From Pseudomonas oryzagri (GTDB taxonomy: Bacteria; Pseudomonadota; Gammaproteobacteria; Pseudomonadales; Pseudomonadaceae): a DNA stretch of 64,000 bases. Positions 33,767 to 46,781 of this stretch are shown here, one piece after another; the first letter of the stretch is position 1, and each line of letters begins with the position of its first letter. Position numbers and translations under genes: made by a program. The stretch lies in NCBI RefSeq assembly GCF_020831405.1, contig NZ_JAJHPU010000015.1, positions 186,001-250,000 on the forward strand, given 5' to 3'. The notes under the pieces are model-generated. The model searched no databases. It was not told where the DNA came from and saw only the letters and a program-made list of their open reading frames with translations.

Positions 33767-33824
33767 TGTAGGAGCGAATTCATTCGCGACCGAGTGGCGG
33801 GTCGCGGATGAATCCGCTCCTACA
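33767..33824. repeat. REP pair D/E (BIME) between RAYT and hsdR
   Basis: Forward copy TGTAGGAGCGAATTCATTCG (33767-33786) followed by a reverse copy (33800-33824, GCGGATGAATCCGCTCCTAC core). The two arms are different subtypes (GAATTCATTC and GGATTCATCC), which pair only in part. The pair ends 7 bases before the stop codon of hsdR. Confidence 0.88.
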
Positions 33825-33830
33825 AGGAAT

Positions 33831-36800
33831 TCACCCCACCTGCGGCCACAGGTTGTCATTGAGCGCTTCCAGCACCACCGCAAGGTGGCCTCCCAGCCGC
33901 TTGTCCAGCTGCTTGCTGCCGCCGTCGTTCCTGAAGGCTTCGCCGATCTGCTTGTCGTCGATCACCACCTCGTGCACCAGCTGCTTGGCCAGGCGCTCCA
34001 GCCACTTGCGCTGCACGGGCGTCCACGACTGCAGGGCGTAGATCTTCTGCATGGCGTTAGCCACGCGCTGCTCGAACGGCAGCAGGGCCTCGCCGAGGGC
34101 GGCGCGGCGGATGAAGCCGACAATGCTGGCGGCGATATCCTGGTTCGTACTGTTGCGCCAGGCACTCTGCAGGCTGGCCTCCTTGTAACCGTGCTGATCG
34201 AGCAGCAAGCGCACTTCGCGCAGCTGTTCGCGGGTCAGGTCCTGCGGGCGGTTGACCACCACGCCGAGGGCCACCGACTGGTTGAGCTGGTTGCGAATGA
34301 AGTCGTTGAAGCTTTCCAGGTAGTCGGCCGGCTTCTGGTTGGCGCCGTAGCTTTGCTCGCGCACCACCAGCTCGTCCGTGTGGGCGGAGATGACCGGGTA
34401 GTTCTCCGAGCCGAGCAGGGCGCTGACCGCGGCGAGCTGGTCGAGCAGCTTGCTGTGCTGGCGGATGAAGTTTGCCGCCTGCTGCGGGCCGAGCTGATGC
34501 AGGTGCTGATGCAGCTTGTCCGGCGCCACGCCCCAGGCGTCTTCCAATTCGCTGAGCTTCTGCTTGAGGGTGGGCTTGCTGTCGGCCTTGTGGCTGGCCT
34601 TGCGCAGGATGCGCATTACCCGCTGGCTGAGTTGGTCGAGCACGTCGTGGGCGTGGCTGGTTTCCGCTTGACTGCCAGGGGCATCGAGGCTGGCCGGATT
34701 GGTCAGCTCGCCGATCAGCTGCTCTAGGGTGACGCTGGGGTCCTTGACCAGCGGCTTCATGGTGTCCACCGGCTCGAGGCTGGCGTAGAGGTCGACCGGG
34801 TCGTAGATGCGGAACACGGTCTTGCCGATCTCGTCGCAGCGGCGGGTGGCGCGGCCCTTCATCTGTTCGTAGAGGATGCGCGAGCGCACCCTGCGCATGA
34901 ATACCAGGTGGCAGATGCGCGGCACGTCGATGCCGGTGGTGAGCAGGTCGACGGTGATGGCGATGCTCGGATAGCGCTCGTTCTTGTACTGGCGGATCAG
35001 CTGTTCGACCTTGTCGCTCTGCCCGGTGATGATCTGCACGGCGGCCTGGTTGTACTGCTCGCCATGGACTTCCTTGAAGGCTTCGTCGAGCAGATGCTTG
35101 ACCCGCTCGGCATGGGCCTGGTTGACGCAGAAGATCATCGCCTTCTCGTCGCCCAGCGGGTCGAGTTCCTGGGCCAGCTGTTCGCAGATCACCTGGTCGA
35201 AGCCCGGGGTGATCACCCGGCGGTTGAAGGATTCGATCTCGAAGTCGAGTTCGTCCTCCAGCTCGGCCACATCCACCTCGCCGGTGGCGGTGTTGATGAC
35301 GCTGACGCTCTCGCCCTTGGCGAAGTGGATACCGTTCTGACTCAGCTCGGTCTCGTAGCGGATCGGCGGTTCGTGGTCGATCAGCCAGTCGTCGGCCACC
35401 GCCTCGCGGTAGCTGTAGGTGAACACAGGGGCGCCGAAGATCTCGCTGGTGTGCTTGGCCGGGGTGGCGGTGAGGCCGATGCGGCAGGCATCGAAGTACT
35501 CCAGCACGCGACGGTACTGCGACAGGTACTGGCTGTGGTCGCGCACCGCCAGCTCGCCCTCGGTCATCTCCTGGTCGAGGGTGTAACCGCGGTGCGCCTC
35601 GTCGACGATGATGCAGTCGAAGGCGTCGATGGGCGGCGGCGTGTCCGACTGGAAGATGCGCCGCACCATGGCCTGCACGGTGGCGACCTGGACGCGCGTC
35701 TCGGCCTCGGCGGCCATGTCGCCGAGCTCCTTGATGTCGTAGATCTGCGCCAGGGTGTGGTTCTGCTCCAGCGTCGCATCATTGAAAGCCTCGATGGCCT
35801 GCTGGCCGAGGGCGCTGCGGTCGACCAGGAACAGGATGCGGCGAAAGCGCTCGGCCTTCAGCAGGCGATACATCAGGCCGATGATGGTGCGCGTCTTGCC
35901 GGTGCCGGTGGCCATGGCCAGCAGGCACTGGCGGCGATTGGCGGCCAGCGCCTGCTCCACCGCCTTGATGGCGTTTTCCTGGTAGTCGCGCAGCTTGAGG
36001 TAGGCGAAGCCTTCCTGCTGCAGCCTGGCTTCGGCCTCGGCGCGACTGCGCTTGAGCAGGTCGAGCAGGCCGTCCGGGGTATGGAAGTCCTGCAGCGGCC
36101 GGCGCAGGTTGGCTGGGCTGCGCAGATCGCGGAACCAGATGCCGGACTGCTCGGCGAGCTGCTTGATGTACGGGCGGCCGTTGCAGGCGAAGGCAAACGG
36201 CACGCGGAACTGGCCGCCCTGCCCATCCGCCCAGCCATCGCCCTCGCCGCTCAGCAGCCAGGCCGGCTGCAGCTCGCCGTGGATGACCAGCTGGCGGGCG
36301 TAGCGTTCGGCCTGCGGGATGCGGTTGGCGATGTTGATGCGCTGGCGCTTGGCCTCGACGATGGCCATCGGGACGAGGCCGGCGAACAGCACGTAGTCGG
36401 CCGCTTCGCCCGGCTTGTTGGTCGGCCACTCGGCGATGGCCTTGTTCTTGCCCTTCTCCGGGCGGGCCCCCTTGCTCCAAGTGAGGTCGAGCGAGTCGGC
36501 TTCCCAGTCGGCCTCATTGAGCTGCTGGTCGATGAGGATGCGAGTCAGGTCCTCGTTGAGGTCGAACTGGCTGCTGGCCTGCTGGGTCCGCTGCATGACC
36601 TGCTGGGTGGCCTGTGGCTGGCTCTCCAACTGCTTGTGCAGCGCCTGCAGGCTGACCTCGAACTCGGCGCGGGTCTTGGCCAGTTCGGCCTCGTGCTCCA
36701 GAGCGAGCTGCTCGTAGGTGCGCGCCTCCTCGCCCATCTGCCCGGCGAGATTGACGTACTCGTTCTTCTCCCGAGCCAGCAGCTCGGCCAGTTGCTGATT

Positions 36801-37307
36801 GCTCTCCAGCTGCTGGCGGCTGTCGCCCAACTCGGCGCGCAACTGCTCGATCTGCTCCTGCAACTCGCGCAGCGGGGCGCTGGGGTCGGCGGGAGTAATG
36901 AAGGGGCCAGGCTTGAAGGCGCTGCCGGCCTTGCCGAGCGATTGGTGATACCAGATGGCCAAAGCGCGGGCGACCTTGAGGCCGTCCAGCGCCTCGCGGT
37001 GCTGGGTGCGAAATTCGTGGGTGGCCTTGTTGCCCTCGACGCGCAGGGTGTGGAACAGGTTGCGGATGTTACCGTCGAGCTGGATCTCGCGGCCCAGGCG
37101 GTACAGCAGGTCGGCTTGGCTGAGGGTGGCGTCGCGTTCGATGCCGGCCCGCACCGCCAGATCCTGCGCCAGCGCCTCGCCGAACTGGCGCAGCTTGATC
37201 AGCGTGGTATTGGGGTCGCTGGCGAATACCCGCTCGGCCGTGCTGGCGAGCTGAAAGAACACCGGGTCGTGTTCCTTGAGGAAGGCGAAGTTACTGCTCT
37301 CAGCCAT
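33831..37307 (-). CDS. hsdR: Type I restriction endonuclease subunit HsdR
   Basis: 1158 residues. An N-terminal region with a DUF4145-like domain and a long coiled coil (about 135-240), the HSDR_N nuclease domain (about 255-400; VPMAIVEAKRQ contains the E-x-K part of the PD-(D/E)xK site), then a superfamily 2 motor: Walker A MATGTGKTRTIIGL at about 463-476, DEAHRGY from residue 569, and the EcoEI-type C-terminal domain. It translocates and cuts unmethylated DNA with HsdM and HsdS. ATG 37307 has AAGGGATGGAAC just upstream. First gene of the island after tRNA-Thr. Confidence 0.96.
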   Translation of the reverse strand: MAESSNFAFLKEHDPVFFQLASTAERVFASDPNTTLIKLRQFGEALAQDLAVRAGIERDATLSQADLLYRLGREIQLDGNIRNLFHTLRVEGNKATHEFRTQHREALDGLKVARALAIWYHQSLGKAGSAFKPGPFITPADPSAPLRELQEQIEQLRAELGDSRQQLESNQQLAELLAREKNEYVNLAGQMGEEARTYEQLALEHEAELAKTRAEFEVSLQALHKQLESQPQATQQVMQRTQQASSQFDLNEDLTRILIDQQLNEADWEADSLDLTWSKGARPEKGKNKAIAEWPTNKPGEAADYVLFAGLVPMAIVEAKRQRINIANRIPQAERYARQLVIHGELQPAWLLSGEGDGWADGQGGQFRVPFAFACNGRPYIKQLAEQSGIWFRDLRSPANLRRPLQDFHTPDGLLDLLKRSRAEAEARLQQEGFAYLKLRDYQENAIKAVEQALAANRRQCLLAMATGTGKTRTIIGLMYRLLKAERFRRILFLVDRSALGQQAIEAFNDATLEQNHTLAQIYDIKELGDMAAEAETRVQVATVQAMVRRIFQSDTPPPIDAFDCIIVDEAHRGYTLDQEMTEGELAVRDHSQYLSQYRRVLEYFDACRIGLTATPAKHTSEIFGAPVFTYSYREAVADDWLIDHEPPIRYETELSQNGIHFAKGESVSVINTATGEVDVAELEDELDFEIESFNRRVITPGFDQVICEQLAQELDPLGDEKAMIFCVNQAHAERVKHLLDEAFKEVHGEQYNQAAVQIITGQSDKVEQLIRQYKNERYPSIAITVDLLTTGIDVPRICHLVFMRRVRSRILYEQMKGRATRRCDEIGKTVFRIYDPVDLYASLEPVDTMKPLVKDPSVTLEQLIGELTNPASLDAPGSQAETSHAHDVLDQLSQRVMRILRKASHKADSKPTLKQKLSELEDAWGVAPDKLHQHLHQLGPQQAANFIRQHSKLLDQLAAVSALLGSENYPVISAHTDELVVREQSYGANQKPADYLESFNDFIRNQLNQSVALGVVVNRPQDLTREQLREVRLLLDQHGYKEASLQSAWRNSTNQDIAASIVGFIRRAALGEALLPFEQRVANAMQKIYALQSWTPVQRKWLERLAKQLVHEVVIDDKQIGEAFRNDGGSKQLDKRLGGHLAVVLEALNDNLWPQVG

Positions 37308-37573
37308 GTTCCATCCCTTGAAATCGTCCCCCGGCTATCCGGGCTTGGCGGTGCTATGGGAGGGATGATGCCAGAGGCAACGCGCAGGGAGTACTCGGGG
37401 CAAAGGCGCACGCCTACAAGCCGGCGAGGGGGCGAGCTGGTGCGCAAAGATTGCTTCGCACAGGAATCGCGCCTGATTGACAGCCGCCAGCGATGGGGAA
37501 TCGCCGCGCATAGGGGGCCGAGAGGGCCGTCTTGAGGGGCTTTTTCCGTTCTGGTGTTAGCCCGCCCCAGAAA
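37308..37573. other. Region between hsdR and the tRNA-Thr terminator
   Basis: Should contain the promoter of hsdR (minus strand). I see no gene, integrase fragment or repeat in it. Confidence 0.4.
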
Positions 37574-37602
37574 GAAAAAAGGCCCGCATAGTTGCGAGCC
37601 TT
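37574..37602 (-). terminator. Terminator of tRNA-Thr
   Basis: On the minus strand GGCTCGC (37594-37600) pairs with GCGGGCC (37581-37587, one G-T pair), followed by six T. It lies immediately downstream of the tRNA. Confidence 0.8.
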
Positions 37603-37610
37603 GATGTAGA

Positions 37611-37686
<76 letters not shown>

Positions 37687-38050
37687 AACGGGGCTGGATT
37701 ATAGCGAGTGGGGCGCCGGAGTAAACCGGAAAATGCCTGAATGCTCAGGAGCTTGCGACGTTGCCGGGGCGCAGGGGCACGCCGGCGGCGGCAGCGGGTG
37801 TCCTTGGGCGGGTTTGCCGAACACCGCCAGCCGAGGTTGCCCATGCGAGGACGATGCGCCGAACGACCGCCTCGACCATCCATACCGTGAGAGCGCCGCC
37901 GGCGCACTGCTCAATAATGGCTGGGGGCGCAGTACACAGGGACCCGCGCGGTAGCGCCACTGCCCAGCTGCGGCGCTGCGCCGGCCGCCTGTCTGGCCCG
38001 GCCGGCCCGGGCGATCCATAATGCCGGCAGACTCCCCGCCGAAAACCACC
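37687..38050. other. Region between tRNA-Thr and dctB
   Basis: Must hold the promoters of tRNA-Thr (minus) and of dctB (plus). I see no convincing gene on either strand and no clear operator. Confidence 0.4.
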
Positions 38051-39865
38051 ATGCGCCGCTCCTTCGATCTGCTGTCCCGCCCGCGCTGGCGCACCCTGCT
38101 GCTCCTCGCCCTGTTGCTGGCGCCACTGCTGTGGCCGGTCCAGCACCTGGCCACCCGCTACTACCGCGAGCGGGTGGCCGACCAGAACGCGCAGACTCTC
38201 GAGCTGTACGTGGCCAACCTGCGCGGCACGCTGCGCCGCTACGAGACCCTGCCGGCCATCCTCGGCGACCTGCCCGCATTGCGCGCTGCCCTGCGCGCGC
38301 CCGGCGACGCCGCCACCGTCGATGCCGCCAACCAGCTGCTCGCGCGGCTGAGCGAGCAGAGCGGCGCCGACGTGATCTACCTGATGAATCCGGCGGGGCA
38401 GACCCTCGCCACCTCCAACTGGAACGACTTCGACTCCTTCATCGGCCGCAACTTCGCCTTCCGCCCGTACTTCCGCGAGGCGCTGGCCGGCCGCCTCGGC
38501 CAGTTCTTCGGCCTCGGCACCACCTCGGCCAAGCGCGGCTACTTCTTCGCCGCGGCGGTGCGCGACGGCCAGGAGGTGCTCGGCGTGCTGGTGGTCAAGG
38601 TCGACCTCGACCCCACCGAGACGCTGCTCGGCACCAACCCCGAGCAGTTGCTGGTGACCGACCGCCACGGCGTGGTGATCCTCACCTCGCGCCCGGACTG
38701 GCGCTTTCGCGCCACCCGTCCGCTGGACGCCGCCGAGCGCGCCGACATCGCCGCCAACCTGCCCTACCCGACCCAGGAGCCGCAGCCGCTGGCTCTGCCG
38801 GCGCAGGACTGGCTGCGCCAGAGCAGCACGCTCGAGGAAACCGGCTGGACGGCGAGCATCCTCGCCCCGCGCAGCCTGGTCGAGCGCCCGGTGCAGAGCG
38901 TGATGGCCGTCGCCGGGGCGACCCTGCTCGCCGTGCTGCTGCTCGCCGCGGTGCTGCTGCAGCGCCGCCGCCACCTGTACGAACGCCTGGCCCTCGACGC
39001 GCGCACCCGGCGCGAACTGGAGCAGCGGGTGGCCGAGCGCACCGAGGACCTGCTGGCGCTGAACGAGCGGCTCAAGGAGGAGGTGCTGGTGCGCGAACAG
39101 GCCCAGCAGGAGCTGGTGCGCGCCCAGGACGAACTGGTCCAGGCCGGCAAGCTGTCGGCGCTGGGCACCATGAGCGCGAGCATCAGCCACGAACTCAACC
39201 AGCCGCTGGCGGCGATCCGCAGCTACGCCGACAACGCCGGCGTGCTGCTCGACCACGGCCGCCTCGACGACGCGCGCGGCAACCTCAAGCTGATCAGCGA
39301 GCTGACCGCGCGCATGGCCTCGATCATCAGCCATCTCAAGGCCTTCGCCCGCCGCGACCGCAAGGCGCCGGAGACCGTGGCGCTGCAGCCGGCCCTCGAC
39401 GACGCCCTGGCGCTGCTCGCCCAGCGCCGCCGCGCCCTGGAGGTGGAGCTGCTGCGCGATCTGCCCGATGCCACGCTGTGGGTGCAGGCCGGCGAGACGC
39501 GCCTGCGCCAGGTGCTCGGCAACCTGCTGGCCAACGCCCTCGACTCCCTCGCCGAGCGCGCGCCGCCGCGGCGCCTGTGGCTCAGCGCGCAGACCCTGGC
39601 CGACGGGCGGATCAGCCTCTCCCTGCGCGACAATGGCCCGGGCTTCACCGCCGAGGCGCTGGCGCGCGCCCGCGAACCCTTCTTCACCACCAAGACCACC
39701 GCGCGCGGCCTGGGCCTGGGCCTGGCGATCTGCGACAGCCTGATCCGCGCCCTCGGCGGCGAGCTGCTGCTGGGCAACCATGCCGATGGCGGCGCGCTGG
39801 TCACCCTCAACCTGCTGCCGGCCAGCGCCGGCCCCGGCACCCAGTCCCCGGAGGATCATCCATGA
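38051..39865 (+). CDS. dctB: DctB-like C4-dicarboxylate sensor histidine kinase
   Basis: 604 residues from ATG 38051 (an in-frame ATG at 38021 would add ten residues). Two membrane helices (about 15-35 and 285-310) enclose a periplasmic double-PAS/dCache sensor (NPAGQTLATSNWNDFDSFIG, NFAFRPYFREAL, GYFFAAAV). A coiled coil leads to the H box ISHELNQPLAAIRSYADNA with H380, and the HATPase N, G1 and F boxes (NLLANALDSL, DNGPGF, PFFTTK, GLGLGLAI). The stop overlaps dctD. No dicarboxylate transporter gene is in the window. Confidence 0.9.
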   Translation: MRRSFDLLSRPRWRTLLLLALLLAPLLWPVQHLATRYYRERVADQNAQTLELYVANLRGTLRRYETLPAILGDLPALRAALRAPGDAATVDAANQLLARLSEQSGADVIYLMNPAGQTLATSNWNDFDSFIGRNFAFRPYFREALAGRLGQFFGLGTTSAKRGYFFAAAVRDGQEVLGVLVVKVDLDPTETLLGTNPEQLLVTDRHGVVILTSRPDWRFRATRPLDAAERADIAANLPYPTQEPQPLALPAQDWLRQSSTLEETGWTASILAPRSLVERPVQSVMAVAGATLLAVLLLAAVLLQRRRHLYERLALDARTRRELEQRVAERTEDLLALNERLKEEVLVREQAQQELVRAQDELVQAGKLSALGTMSASISHELNQPLAAIRSYADNAGVLLDHGRLDDARGNLKLISELTARMASIISHLKAFARRDRKAPETVALQPALDDALALLAQRRRALEVELLRDLPDATLWVQAGETRLRQVLGNLLANALDSLAERAPPRRLWLSAQTLADGRISLSLRDNGPGFTAEALARAREPFFTTKTTARGLGLGLAICDSLIRALGGELLLGNHADGGALVTLNLLPASAGPGTQSPEDHP

Positions 39866-41250
39866 GTTCCGCGCCCAGCGTCGCCGCCACCACCGAAGTC
39901 CTGCTGGTCGACGACGATCCGCACCTGCGCCAGGCGCTCGCCCAGACCCTCGACCTGGCCGGCCTCAAGGTCGAGGTGCGCGGCGACGCCCGCGGCCTGA
40001 CCGAGGCGCTGCCGGCGGACTGGCCGGGCGTGGTGGTCAGCGACATCCGCATGCCCGGCCTCGACGGCCTGCAGCTGCTCGAGCAGCTGCGCGGCCGCGA
40101 CGCCGAATTGCCGGTGATCCTCATCACCGGCCACGGCGACGTGCCGCTGGCGGTGCAGGCGATGCGCGCCGGCGCCTGGGACTTTCTCGAGAAGCCGTTC
40201 CCCAGCGATACCCTGCTCGACGGCGTGCGCCGGGCCCTGGCGATGCGCCGCCTGGTCCTGGAGAACCGCCAGCTGCGCCAGACGCTGTCCGGCCGCGATG
40301 CCCTGGAGGGCCGCCTGATCGGCCTGTCGCCGGGCCTGGTGCGCCTGCGCCAGCAGGTCGCCGCGCTGGCCGGAACCAGCGCCGACGTGCTCATCCTCGG
40401 CGAGACCGGCAGCGGCAAGGAGGTGGTGGCGCGCGCCCTGCACGACCTGTCGGCGCGCCGCGACGGCCCGTTCGTGGCGATCAACGCCGGCGCGCTGGCC
40501 GAGTCGGTGGTGGAGAGCGAGCTGTTCGGCCACGAGGCCGGCGCCTTCACCGGCGCCAGCAAGCGGCGCATCGGCAAGTTCGAGTACGCCAACGGCGGCA
40601 CGCTGTTCCTCGACGAGATCGAGAGCATGAGCCTCGACGTGCAGGTCAAGCTGCTGCGCCTCTTGCAGGAGCGGGTGGTTGAGCGCCTCGGCTCCAATCA
40701 GCTGATCCCGCTGGACATCCGCATCATCGCGGCGACCAAGGAGGACCTGCGCCAGGCCGCCGACCAGGGCCGCTTCCGCGCCGACCTCTACTACCGTCTC
40801 AACGTCGCGCCGCTGCGTATCCCGCCCTTGCGCGAGCGCGGCGACGACGTGCTGCTGCTGTTCCGCCACTTCGGCGCCCTGGCCGCGCAGCGCCACGGCC
40901 TGCCGCTGCGCGAGCCGGACCCCGGCGAGCGCGCCGCGTTGCTCGGCCACGCCTGGCCGGGCAACGTGCGCGAGCTGCAGAACGCCGCCGAGCGCTTCGC
41001 CCTGGGGCTGGATCTCGGCCTCGATGGCAGCGCGGCGCTACCGCCGCTGCCGACCGAAGGCAACCTGGCGGCGCGCGTCGAGGCCTTCGAGCGCAGTCTG
41101 ATCGCCGCCGAACTGGCCCTCGGCCACACCTCGCTGCGCAGCCTGGCCGAGGCCCTCGGCGTGCCGCGCAAGACCCTGCACGACAAGCTGCGCAAGCATG
41201 GCCTGGGCCTTGGCGAAGGGAGCGGAAATCCCCAGGACGAGCTGGATTGA
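39862..41250 (+). CDS. dctD: DctD-like sigma-54-dependent response regulator
   Basis: 462 residues, ATG overlapping the dctB stop (39862-39865), GGAGGAT upstream. Receiver domain with acidic pocket D17-D19 and phosphorylation site D61 in VVVSDIRMPG. AAA+ domain with Walker A GETGSGKE, the sigma-54-contacting loop GAFTGA in FGHEAGAFTGASKR, and Walker B GGTLFLDEIE. C-terminal Fis helix-turn-helix TSLRSLAEALGVPRKTLHDK. It activates sigma-54 promoters when phosphorylated by DctB. Confidence 0.94.
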   Translation: MSSAPSVAATTEVLLVDDDPHLRQALAQTLDLAGLKVEVRGDARGLTEALPADWPGVVVSDIRMPGLDGLQLLEQLRGRDAELPVILITGHGDVPLAVQAMRAGAWDFLEKPFPSDTLLDGVRRALAMRRLVLENRQLRQTLSGRDALEGRLIGLSPGLVRLRQQVAALAGTSADVLILGETGSGKEVVARALHDLSARRDGPFVAINAGALAESVVESELFGHEAGAFTGASKRRIGKFEYANGGTLFLDEIESMSLDVQVKLLRLLQERVVERLGSNQLIPLDIRIIAATKEDLRQAADQGRFRADLYYRLNVAPLRIPPLRERGDDVLLLFRHFGALAAQRHGLPLREPDPGERAALLGHAWPGNVRELQNAAERFALGLDLGLDGSAALPPLPTEGNLAARVEAFERSLIAAELALGHTSLRSLAEALGVPRKTLHDKLRKHGLGLGEGSGNPQDELD

Positions 41251-43266
<2,016 letters not shown>

Positions 43267-43367
43267 GCGCTTGAGGGGCGATGTCCCCTGGCGCCCTTTG
43301 CAGGCGCCTTCGGGGCAAGGCGGACAGCGGTCATTCGGCGTGGCGATCGGCGCGCCGGGTGCGGCCG

Positions 43368-43814
43368 TCAGTAGATGCGGAATTCCTCGTGGCAGGCCTT
43401 GCAGGCCTTCTCCACGCGGTCGACCGGCGCGGCCAGCGCCTTGGCCTCGAGCGGCTTGGCGGTGCTGGCGACGACCAGCGCGGCGGTGCTGGCCTCGAGG
43501 TCGCGGGCCAGTTGCTGGAAGCGCTCCTGGCGTTGCCAGACGTCGTTGCGGGCGCGGCTGTCCTCTTCGCGCACCGCCGGGAAGTGCTGCCAGGGCTCAT
43601 GCGACAGCGCATCGAGCTTGGCCGCGCCGGCGACGAAGCGCTGCTCGTCGAAGGTGATACGCCCGCGCAGCATGCCGCCGAGGTCCTCGCTGGTCCTCAG
43701 CATCTCCTTGAACAGCGCCTGGCGCTTGCCCAGCGGCGAGTTGGGATCGACGCGGTCGCAGGCGGTCAGGGTCAGGCCGCACAGGGCCAGCAGCAGCAGC
43801 TTTCGAACAGTCAT
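43368..43814 (-). CDS. Cytochrome c'-like (c556-type) lipoprotein
   Basis: 148 residues. An N-terminal signal with lipobox LTAC (C19) and, at the C-terminus, the haem-binding motif C138-K-A-C141-H142 followed by EEFRIY, the arrangement of the cytochrome c'/c556 four-helix bundle. The helices between carry [15 protein letters not shown] and [20 protein letters not shown] periplasmic monohaem protein attached to the membrane, possibly in electron transfer or NO binding. Convergent with ligB. Confidence 0.85.
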   Translation of the reverse strand: MTVRKLLLLALCGLTLTACDRVDPNSPLGKRQALFKEMLRTSEDLGGMLRGRITFDEQRFVAGAAKLDALSHEPWQHFPAVREEDSRARNDVWQRQERFQQLARDLEASTAALVVASTAKPLEAKALAAPVDRVEKACKACHEEFRIY

Positions 43815-43982
43815 GGCTAGATCTCGCAGGGCACAAAGCGCGCGACAGTATCCGCGCATCGCCGGCCGCGGCCAAGCCCGCAGAGCGTGTCCGGTCGCCG
43901 CACGACACGGAAAACTTGGGCGCAGCCGCATGCGCCGCTATAATCGCCCCTCCTTGCGGCCCCGCGCCGCAACCCGCCACCT

Positions 43983-44103
43983 GTCCGAGGGGCGCTGCAG
44001 CAGGCGTTGCGCCGGTCCTCCACCGGCCGCCTGTCAGGCTCGGACGGCTGTCGTTCCGGCTGGCCGCCTCCTGCGCCGCCGCTTCTGACTTCAACGGCGC
44101 CCA
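43983..44103 (+). promoter_or_regulatory. S-adenosylhomocysteine (SAH) riboswitch
   Basis: In the 5' leader of sahH. The conserved SAH riboswitch strings are present in order: CCGAGGGGCGCTGCAGC (43985-44001), a variable hairpin GCCGG...CCGGC (44011-44028), GTCAGGCTCGGACGGC (44033-44047), a further variable stem, and CAACGGCGCCC (44092-44102) that pairs back with GGGGCGCTG. SAH binding turns on sahH in Pseudomonas, so the enzyme is made when its toxic substrate builds up. Confidence 0.88.
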
Positions 44104-44123
44104 TTCGCATACACGAATGGAGA
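44101..44123 (+). promoter_or_regulatory. Hairpin touching the sahH ribosome-binding site
   Basis: CCATTCG (44101-44107) and CGAATGG (44114-44120) form a 7-bp hairpin whose 3' arm runs into the Shine-Dalgarno sequence GGAGA (44119-44123). It starts where the riboswitch ends, so it is probably the expression platform that hides the ribosome-binding site. Confidence 0.55.
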
Positions 44124-44128
44124 TACGC

Positions 44129-45523
<1,395 letters not shown>

Positions 45524-45524
45524 T

Positions 45525-45559
45525 CGTAGGGTGGGCGCGGCCGCAGGCCGTCACCCACC
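45525..45559. repeat. Intergenic hairpin repeat CGTAGGGTGGG...CCCACC
   Basis: CGTAGG, then arms GGTGGGCG.../...CACCCACC around a GC-rich centre. It is the reverse-oriented form of the elements at 13528, 13729 and 29001. A similar second element (GGGTTG at 45607-45612, CAACCC at 45627-45632) follows before metF. Confidence 0.6.
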
Positions 45560-45658
45560 GACCGGCCATTCGGCCGGCAATGGGGATGCCTGCCGGCATC
45601 CCTGGCGGGTTGCGCCGCGGTGCGGCCAACCCTCCCTGCGCATTCAAGGACCCATTCC

Positions 45659-46504
45659 ATGTCCCAGGAACGCCGCTACAGCTTCGAGTTCTTCCCCTGC
45701 AAGACCGAAGCCGGGCATGAAAAACTGCTGAACGTGGCCCGCCAGCTGGCCGGCTACAACCCCGATTTCTTCTCCTGCACCTACGGCGCCGGCGGCTCGA
45801 CCCGCGACCGCACGCTGAACACCGTGCTGCAGCTCGACGGCGAGGTGAAGGTGCCGACTGCGCCGCACCTGTCCTGCGTCGGCGACAGCAAGGCCGAGCT
45901 GCGCGAGCTGCTGACCACCTACAAGGATGCCGGCATCCAGCGCATCGTCGCCCTGCGCGGCGACCTGCCCTCGGGCATGGGCCTGGCCAACGGCGAGCTG
46001 CGCCACGCCAACGAGCTGGTCGAGTTCATCCGCGCGGAAACCGGCGACCACTTCCACATCGAGGTGGCCGCCTATCCGGAAGTGCACCCGCAGGCGCGCA
46101 GTTTCGAGGATGATCTGCTCAACTTCGTGCGCAAGGCCAAGGCCGGCGCCGACAGCGCGATCACCCAGTACTTCTTCAACGCCGACTGCTATTTCTATTT
46201 TGTGGAACGCGTGCGCAAACTGGGTGTCGAAACCCCGATCGTCCCGGGTATCATGCCGATCACCAACTACAGCAAGCTGGCGCGTTTCTCCGACGCCTGC
46301 GGCGCAGAGCTGCCGCGCTGGGTGCGCAAGCAGCTGGAGGCCTACGGCGACGATCTGGAGAGCATCCAGGCGTTCGGCGAGCAGGTGGTCACCGAGATGT
46401 GCGAGAAGCTGCTCGCCGGCGGCGCGCCGGGGCTGCACTTCTACACCCTGAACCAGGCCGAACCGAGCCTGGCAATCTGGAACAACCTCAAGCTGCCCCG
46501 CTAA
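45659..46504 (+). CDS. metF: 5,10-methylenetetrahydrofolate reductase
   Basis: 281 residues, the standard MetF TIM barrel. Key segments: FEFFPCKT near the start with the catalytic-region Glu E10, SCTYGAGGSTRDRT, LRGDLPSG, VAAYPEVHPQA, the FAD-binding QYFFNADCYFYFVERV and IVPGIMPITN, and the C-terminal LHFYTLNQAE. It makes 5-methyl-THF for methionine synthesis, feeding the cycle served by SahH just upstream (135 bp apart, same strand). Confidence 0.97.
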   Translation: MSQERRYSFEFFPCKTEAGHEKLLNVARQLAGYNPDFFSCTYGAGGSTRDRTLNTVLQLDGEVKVPTAPHLSCVGDSKAELRELLTTYKDAGIQRIVALRGDLPSGMGLANGELRHANELVEFIRAETGDHFHIEVAAYPEVHPQARSFEDDLLNFVRKAKAGADSAITQYFFNADCYFYFVERVRKLGVETPIVPGIMPITNYSKLARFSDACGAELPRWVRKQLEAYGDDLESIQAFGEQVVTEMCEKLLAGGAPGLHFYTLNQAEPSLAIWNNLKLPR

Positions 46505-46781
46505 GGGACGGCACACGCCGCGGCCAACGGTCGCTCGTGCACTGAGAACGAGCCCTCCGGCTCAGGGAGCCTGCCCGCGCGCCGCGCGGACGGCTTCTCC
46601 CAACGCTACGGACCTCCGTCCAGACCACCGCCCGGCGCAGGGCGATGGCCGTCGGGCGGGGGCGCGGGCCAGTTCCGCGCCCTGTTCGCAGCCGATGATG
46701 ATGCGCGCGGGATCCACCGGCCGGTAGCCGGGTCGATCCCCCCCGAGTCGGCGGGTTGCCGACGTGAAACAGGAACCCCGC
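46505..46781. other. Intergenic region metF-rhlE
   Basis: GC-rich and without a gene. GCTCGT...ACGAGC (46531-46551) could form a weak hairpin after metF, but no T run follows. Confidence 0.35.

Noticed and set aside
34908..37535. 875-codon plus-strand open frame opposite hsdR
   Set aside because: Mirror of hsdR codon bias; no domain or start signal.
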